DNA of 20,289 nt from assembly GCA_016215705.1 (NCBI GenBank), contig JACRIR010000109.1:1-20289 (forward strand). Reading direction: 5' to 3'. Of this stretch, positions 17,655 to 20,289 are shown in pieces. This DNA comes from Candidatus Poribacteria bacterium (GTDB lineage Bacteria > Abyssobacteria > SURF-5). Positions within the stretch are counted from its first letter, which is position 1, and each line of letters opens with the position of its first letter. The notes under the pieces are model-generated. The model was not told the DNA's origin. It saw only the letters and a list, made by a program, of their open reading frames with translations, and searched no databases. The position numbers were made by a program, and so were the translations under genes.

Positions 17655-17700
17655 AAATCCCCCTTCATCCCCCTTTGCAAAGGGGGAAAGAGGGGGATTT
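17655..17700. repeat. Nested C-rich/G-rich palindrome
   Basis: The outer stem AAATCCCCC (17655-17663) pairs with GGGGGATTT (17692-17700). The inner 18-base perfect palindrome is CCCCCTTTGCAAAGGGGG (17669-17686), and the two stems are separated by a 5/5 internal loop. From general knowledge, elements of this form (AATCCCCC...TTTGCAAAGGGGG...GATT) are scattered in many unrelated bacterial genomes. It is probably a miniature mobile or REP-like element. Confidence 0.75.
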
Positions 17701-17876
17701 GAGAGATGGTTGTGACATCCGCGTTCATCTGCGTTCATCCGTGGTTCCAAGGTCTTTCTTCGCGAAACTTCGTGACCTTCGTGGATAAATAGGTTTTGAA
17801 TCAGTGAGAATCAGCGCAATCTGCGGATAAGATATAGTTCTAATCCGCAATCCGAAATCCAAAATCCGCAATCGTT
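17700..17876. repeat. Phrase-like short degenerate repeats
   Basis: Runs of related 8-12-base phrases: 'gcgttcatctgcgttcatccgtggttc' type (17720-17746), 'cttcgcgaaacttcgtgaccttcgtgg' type (17757-17784), 'aatcagtgagaatcagcg' (17799-17816) and 'aatccgcaatccgaaatccaaaatccgcaatc' type (17842-17873). This quasi-repetitive spacer sequence is common in some large bacterial genomes. Its origin and role are not established to my knowledge. Confidence 0.6.
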
Positions 17877-17889
17877 GGAGGCTTTTTAC

Positions 17890-20289
17890 ATGAATTACGA
17901 CCCCATCATGTGGTTAGTCGTGAAAAAGCTGCGCGTCATCGCCATCGCAGTGCTCATCGCCTTCACGGCCCAGTCGCTCAACCTCGAGCTACTGCGCCGG
18001 TCGGCGTATGCCGAGGAGCCTCCTCCTCCGCCTCCTTCCGAGAATCCCGTCGGCGATGCGGACAAGCTCTTCGAGAACATCGAGAAGACTATTCGCTCGA
18101 TCTCGGACGAACTCGCCGCCAGCCAGGCCTATACGACCGAGATGACCCTGCTCGAGACACAGAAGGCCACGCTCGACGGCCTCGAGCCACAGATCGTTTC
18201 CCAACTCGACTCCAAGCGCGCGGAACTTGTCACGAAATCACTTCCGGCCCTGATTCTCTCGCGCCACGACTCCTATGCCTCCGGCCTCCAGCAGAAAATC
18301 GACTCCGTCCAGCAGCACATGACCGAAATCATCGCGCAGAAGGAAGTTCCGAGCGCACTCGACCTCGAAATACAGGAAGCCATCAACTACTTCGAGATGA
18401 ATTTCCATCGGCCCGCGACGGGCGTGGACACCGAGACGCTGCCGCACCGCGACAGTAACATCAATAAGGAAGGTCCGCTGGCGTTTCGCCATATCGGTCG
18501 CCGCACAATGCTCGCCTACGCCGGCTCTTCGATCAACAACATCATGGAGGGTGTCACATCGCCCTTGCCCCTTACGGGTGTTCCTGTTGAAGCCGACTCG
18601 AACACGGATTACCCCGAGGTCGCGGTCACGCCCGAGATCGAAGCGCTTGCAGAGATGCTCGAGAACAACCCGGTCAAGATTTATCAATACGTCCACGACA
18701 ATTTCAAATACGAGCCCTACTACGGCCTTATCAAGAATGCGCATTTGACTCTCATGGACGGCGCGGGCAACGACGCCGACCTGGCGTCGCTGCTGATCAC
18801 GCTCTTGCGCGCGAGCGGTTATCCGGCGCGTTACGTCTACGGCACAATCAATCTGCCGATCGAGCTTGCCGAGCAACTCATCGGTATCGAGGACCCGAAC
18901 CTCGTGCTCACCGCTTTCCTTGACAACAACATCCCTGCCGAACTCGTGACTTCCGGCGGGCAGATCACCGGCATCCTGATAGACCATGCCTGGGTTCGTG
19001 TGTACCTCGATGCCTTCCCATATCGTGGCGCGTATAACATTGAAAACGAGGCGTGGGTCACGCTCGATCCGTCGTTCAAATTCATCGAATACGTTCCCAG
19101 CAGAGAAGTCGCCGACGAAGTCGGAGTCGACCCCGTCACGTTCCTTCAGGACATCACGCTACAAGCGGTCGTGGACGCTGCGAACCAGTACGCCACCGGC
19201 CTGCCGCACGATTTCATCATTGACCGGCTGCTGGAATGGGGCGGCGACGTGCAGGCGTTCGCCGGGATGAACGGTCTCGAGCCGGTCGAGTTGTTCCGCA
19301 CACAAGTGATCACGGGCGAGGAATACGGCATCCTTCCGTTGAGCCTGCCCTATACCGTCAACTCGCTGCAGGGCGCGTTCTCGCAACTGCCCTCGACCGT
19401 CAAATATCAGGTCGAGGTCGAAGTCGAGGACGTCAACGGCCTCTCGCTTCTGAGCTATTCGACTGATACTGTCTCGCTGGCGGGCAAGCGCGTCACTCTC
19501 TCCTACGCGCCTGCAACCGCTGACGACGCCGCTGTCATGAACGCATACCGGAATGAAACCGAGATGCCGGCGTATATCGTCGACCTCAAGCCTCGACTCA
19601 TTGTCGAGGACCATGTGGTCGCGACCGGCCCATCCGTCAGCATGGGCTATGACCAGCGTCTGAAGGTCACGTTCACCGCTCCGTTCGGCAATCCCGAGAG
19701 TGTGACCGACCTCGTGCGCGCGGGCAGTTATAACGCGATTGCGCTGAATCTGCAGAACGTTTCCGGCGGCTACCTCGAGGAGCGCCTGAGCCGGTTGGCC
19801 GACGCCCGCGAGGGCTACGAGCGCGGGAGCAGCTTCATCACGCGCGATGACCTCATTGGCGAGACCCTGAACTGTATCGGTCTGAACTATTTCTATCAAG
19901 TCGACAAATTGAACGAGATCACCGCCGGCAGCCTCGGCGTACTCATTAGCCGCGAACCCTCGATGGCGCTTGTCTCGTACGAGCTCAAGCGAATCGGAGA
20001 GTTGGTCGACCCGTATACGGCCACGGCGCCGGCTGTCACGATCGACGTCGATCGCGATGTCTATATCCCGATCTCGACGACCGGCTCGCCGGTTGCCGAG
20101 AACCAGTTCCTGATCACGAGCGCGCTCGCTAGTTCGGCCCTCGAGCACATCTGCCTCGAGCAGTCGCTCAGGGGCACGGCCATCTCGACCGTCCGCATGA
20201 TCCAGGCTGCGAACGAGACTTTCATGCCCATTTATACAATAGACTCCGCCAACATCAACTCCGTTTTGCCGAACCTTGTTGATATGAGC
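17890..20289 (+). CDS. Exported protein with transglutaminase-like domain lacking its catalytic Cys (3' end outside window)
   Basis: The frame is open from ATG 17890 to the window edge, 800 codons, so it is partial. GGAGG (17877-17881) lies 8 bases upstream. A signal-like hydrophobic segment (about 14-31) ends in RRSAYA before Glu42, followed by six prolines (44-49). Residues about 55-145 are helical, coiled-coil-like. A transglutaminase-like domain spans about 250-400: YVHDNFKYEPYYG (268-279), then GNDADLASLLITLLRASG leading to YPARYVYG, HAWVRVY (His 366) and WVTLDPS (Asp 393). Comparison with the usual G-x-C-x-D-x-A pattern puts Asp295 where the nucleophilic Cys belongs, so amide cross-linking activity is unlikely. 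The following beta-rich and helical segments resemble N-terminal regions of large bacterial Rhs/YD-repeat proteins from my knowledge of such families; YD repeats themselves are not reached. It lies in the same direction as the giant gene. Confidence 0.82.
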   Translation, partial: MNYDPIMWLVVKKLRVIAIAVLIAFTAQSLNLELLRRSAYAEEPPPPPPSENPVGDADKLFENIEKTIRSISDELAASQAYTTEMTLLETQKATLDGLEPQIVSQLDSKRAELVTKSLPALILSRHDSYASGLQQKIDSVQQHMTEIIAQKEVPSALDLEIQEAINYFEMNFHRPATGVDTETLPHRDSNINKEGPLAFRHIGRRTMLAYAGSSINNIMEGVTSPLPLTGVPVEADSNTDYPEVAVTPEIEALAEMLENNPVKIYQYVHDNFKYEPYYGLIKNAHLTLMDGAGNDADLASLLITLLRASGYPARYVYGTINLPIELAEQLIGIEDPNLVLTAFLDNNIPAELVTSGGQITGILIDHAWVRVYLDAFPYRGAYNIENEAWVTLDPSFKFIEYVPSREVADEVGVDPVTFLQDITLQAVVDAANQYATGLPHDFIIDRLLEWGGDVQAFAGMNGLEPVELFRTQVITGEEYGILPLSLPYTVNSLQGAFSQLPSTVKYQVEVEVEDVNGLSLLSYSTDTVSLAGKRVTLSYAPATADDAAVMNAYRNETEMPAYIVDLKPRLIVEDHVVATGPSVSMGYDQRLKVTFTAPFGNPESVTDLVRAGSYNAIALNLQNVSGGYLEERLSRLADAREGYERGSSFITRDDLIGETLNCIGLNYFYQVDKLNEITAGSLGVLISREPSMALVSYELKRIGELVDPYTATAPAVTIDVDRDVYIPISTTGSPVAENQFLITSALASSALEHICLEQSLRGTAISTVRMIQAANETFMPIYTIDSANINSVLPNLVDMS

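Larger units (their letters stand above)
17241..17889. other. 649-base spacer built of short repeats, no gene
   Basis: There is no convincing coding region on either strand. From left to right it holds a 'ctaaag' phrase series (17251-17282), purine runs of ggggaaa type (17292-17335), a 13-bp inverted repeat (17348-17387), an inverted repeat built on 'acacgaatt' (17462-17576), a nested C/G palindrome (17655-17700), and phrase-like repeats such as 'ttcatctgcgttcatccgtgg' and 'aatccgcaatccgaaatcc' (17700-17876). I see no clear promoter for the gene at 17890. Confidence 0.75.

Noticed and set aside
19159-20148. 329-codon open frame on the - strand
   Set aside because: It is antisense to the transglutaminase-like gene, which has a signal-like peptide, ribosome binding site and domain motifs. 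The antisense product is an Arg/Asp/Val-rich string with no family resemblance.

Overview
The window comes from a Gram-negative-type bacterium. Two proteins have clear Sec signal peptides, a third has a less certain one, and several domains belong in the periplasm or on the cell surface. Base composition looks moderately GC-rich by eye. Spacers are filled with dispersed palindromes and phrase-like short repeats of the kind seen in large genomes of uncultivated, deltaproteobacterial, planctomycete-like or candidate-phylum bacteria. I cannot fix the phylum. There are no rRNA, tRNA, CRISPR, phage or transposase genes.

Region 1 (1-600) is non-coding. It holds two copies of a ~130-bp palindromic repeat, each with a 19-bp stem and 3-base loop, and ends in a good sigma-70-type promoter (TTGACA-17-GATAAT, 555-583).

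Region 2 (631-4889) is a tight four-gene operon on the + strand. It encodes a fused membrane methyltransferase / PlsC-type acyltransferase with a zinc ribbon and a PH-like tail, a NapH-like polyferredoxin membrane protein, an FtsX/MacB-type permease and its LolD/MacB-type ATPase. The contents suggest lipid modification plus an ABC machine that works on lipids, lipoproteins or envelope substrates, with an added electron-transfer subunit. The substrate is unknown.

Region 3 (4890-17240) begins with a perfect consensus promoter (TTGACA-17-TATAAT, 4986-5014). Next come a candidate 52-codon leader ORF, a secreted DUF4412/LolA-like protein and, 31 bases later, a 3761-residue secreted giant. The giant contains two squalene-cyclase-like alpha/alpha toroids (the second with a CxxCH haem motif and a Cys cluster), about six CARDB domains, an FN3 domain, ten OmpL47-like beta repeats of two alternating types, a second repeat family interrupted by a Rossmann-like insert, and a helical tail.

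Region 4 (17241-17889) is a 649-base spacer made almost wholly of short inverted and phrase-like repeats.

Region 5 (17890 to the window end) is the N-terminal 800 codons of another large exported protein. Its transglutaminase-like domain has Asp where the catalytic Cys should be. What follows resembles the N-terminal part of large bacterial Rhs/YD-type proteins. Regions 3-5 together look like a cell-surface or extracellular giant-protein locus. The most unusual points are the architecture of the 3761-residue protein, the haem motif inside a toroid, the alternating cysteine pattern in its tandem repeats, and the leader ORF behind a perfect promoter.
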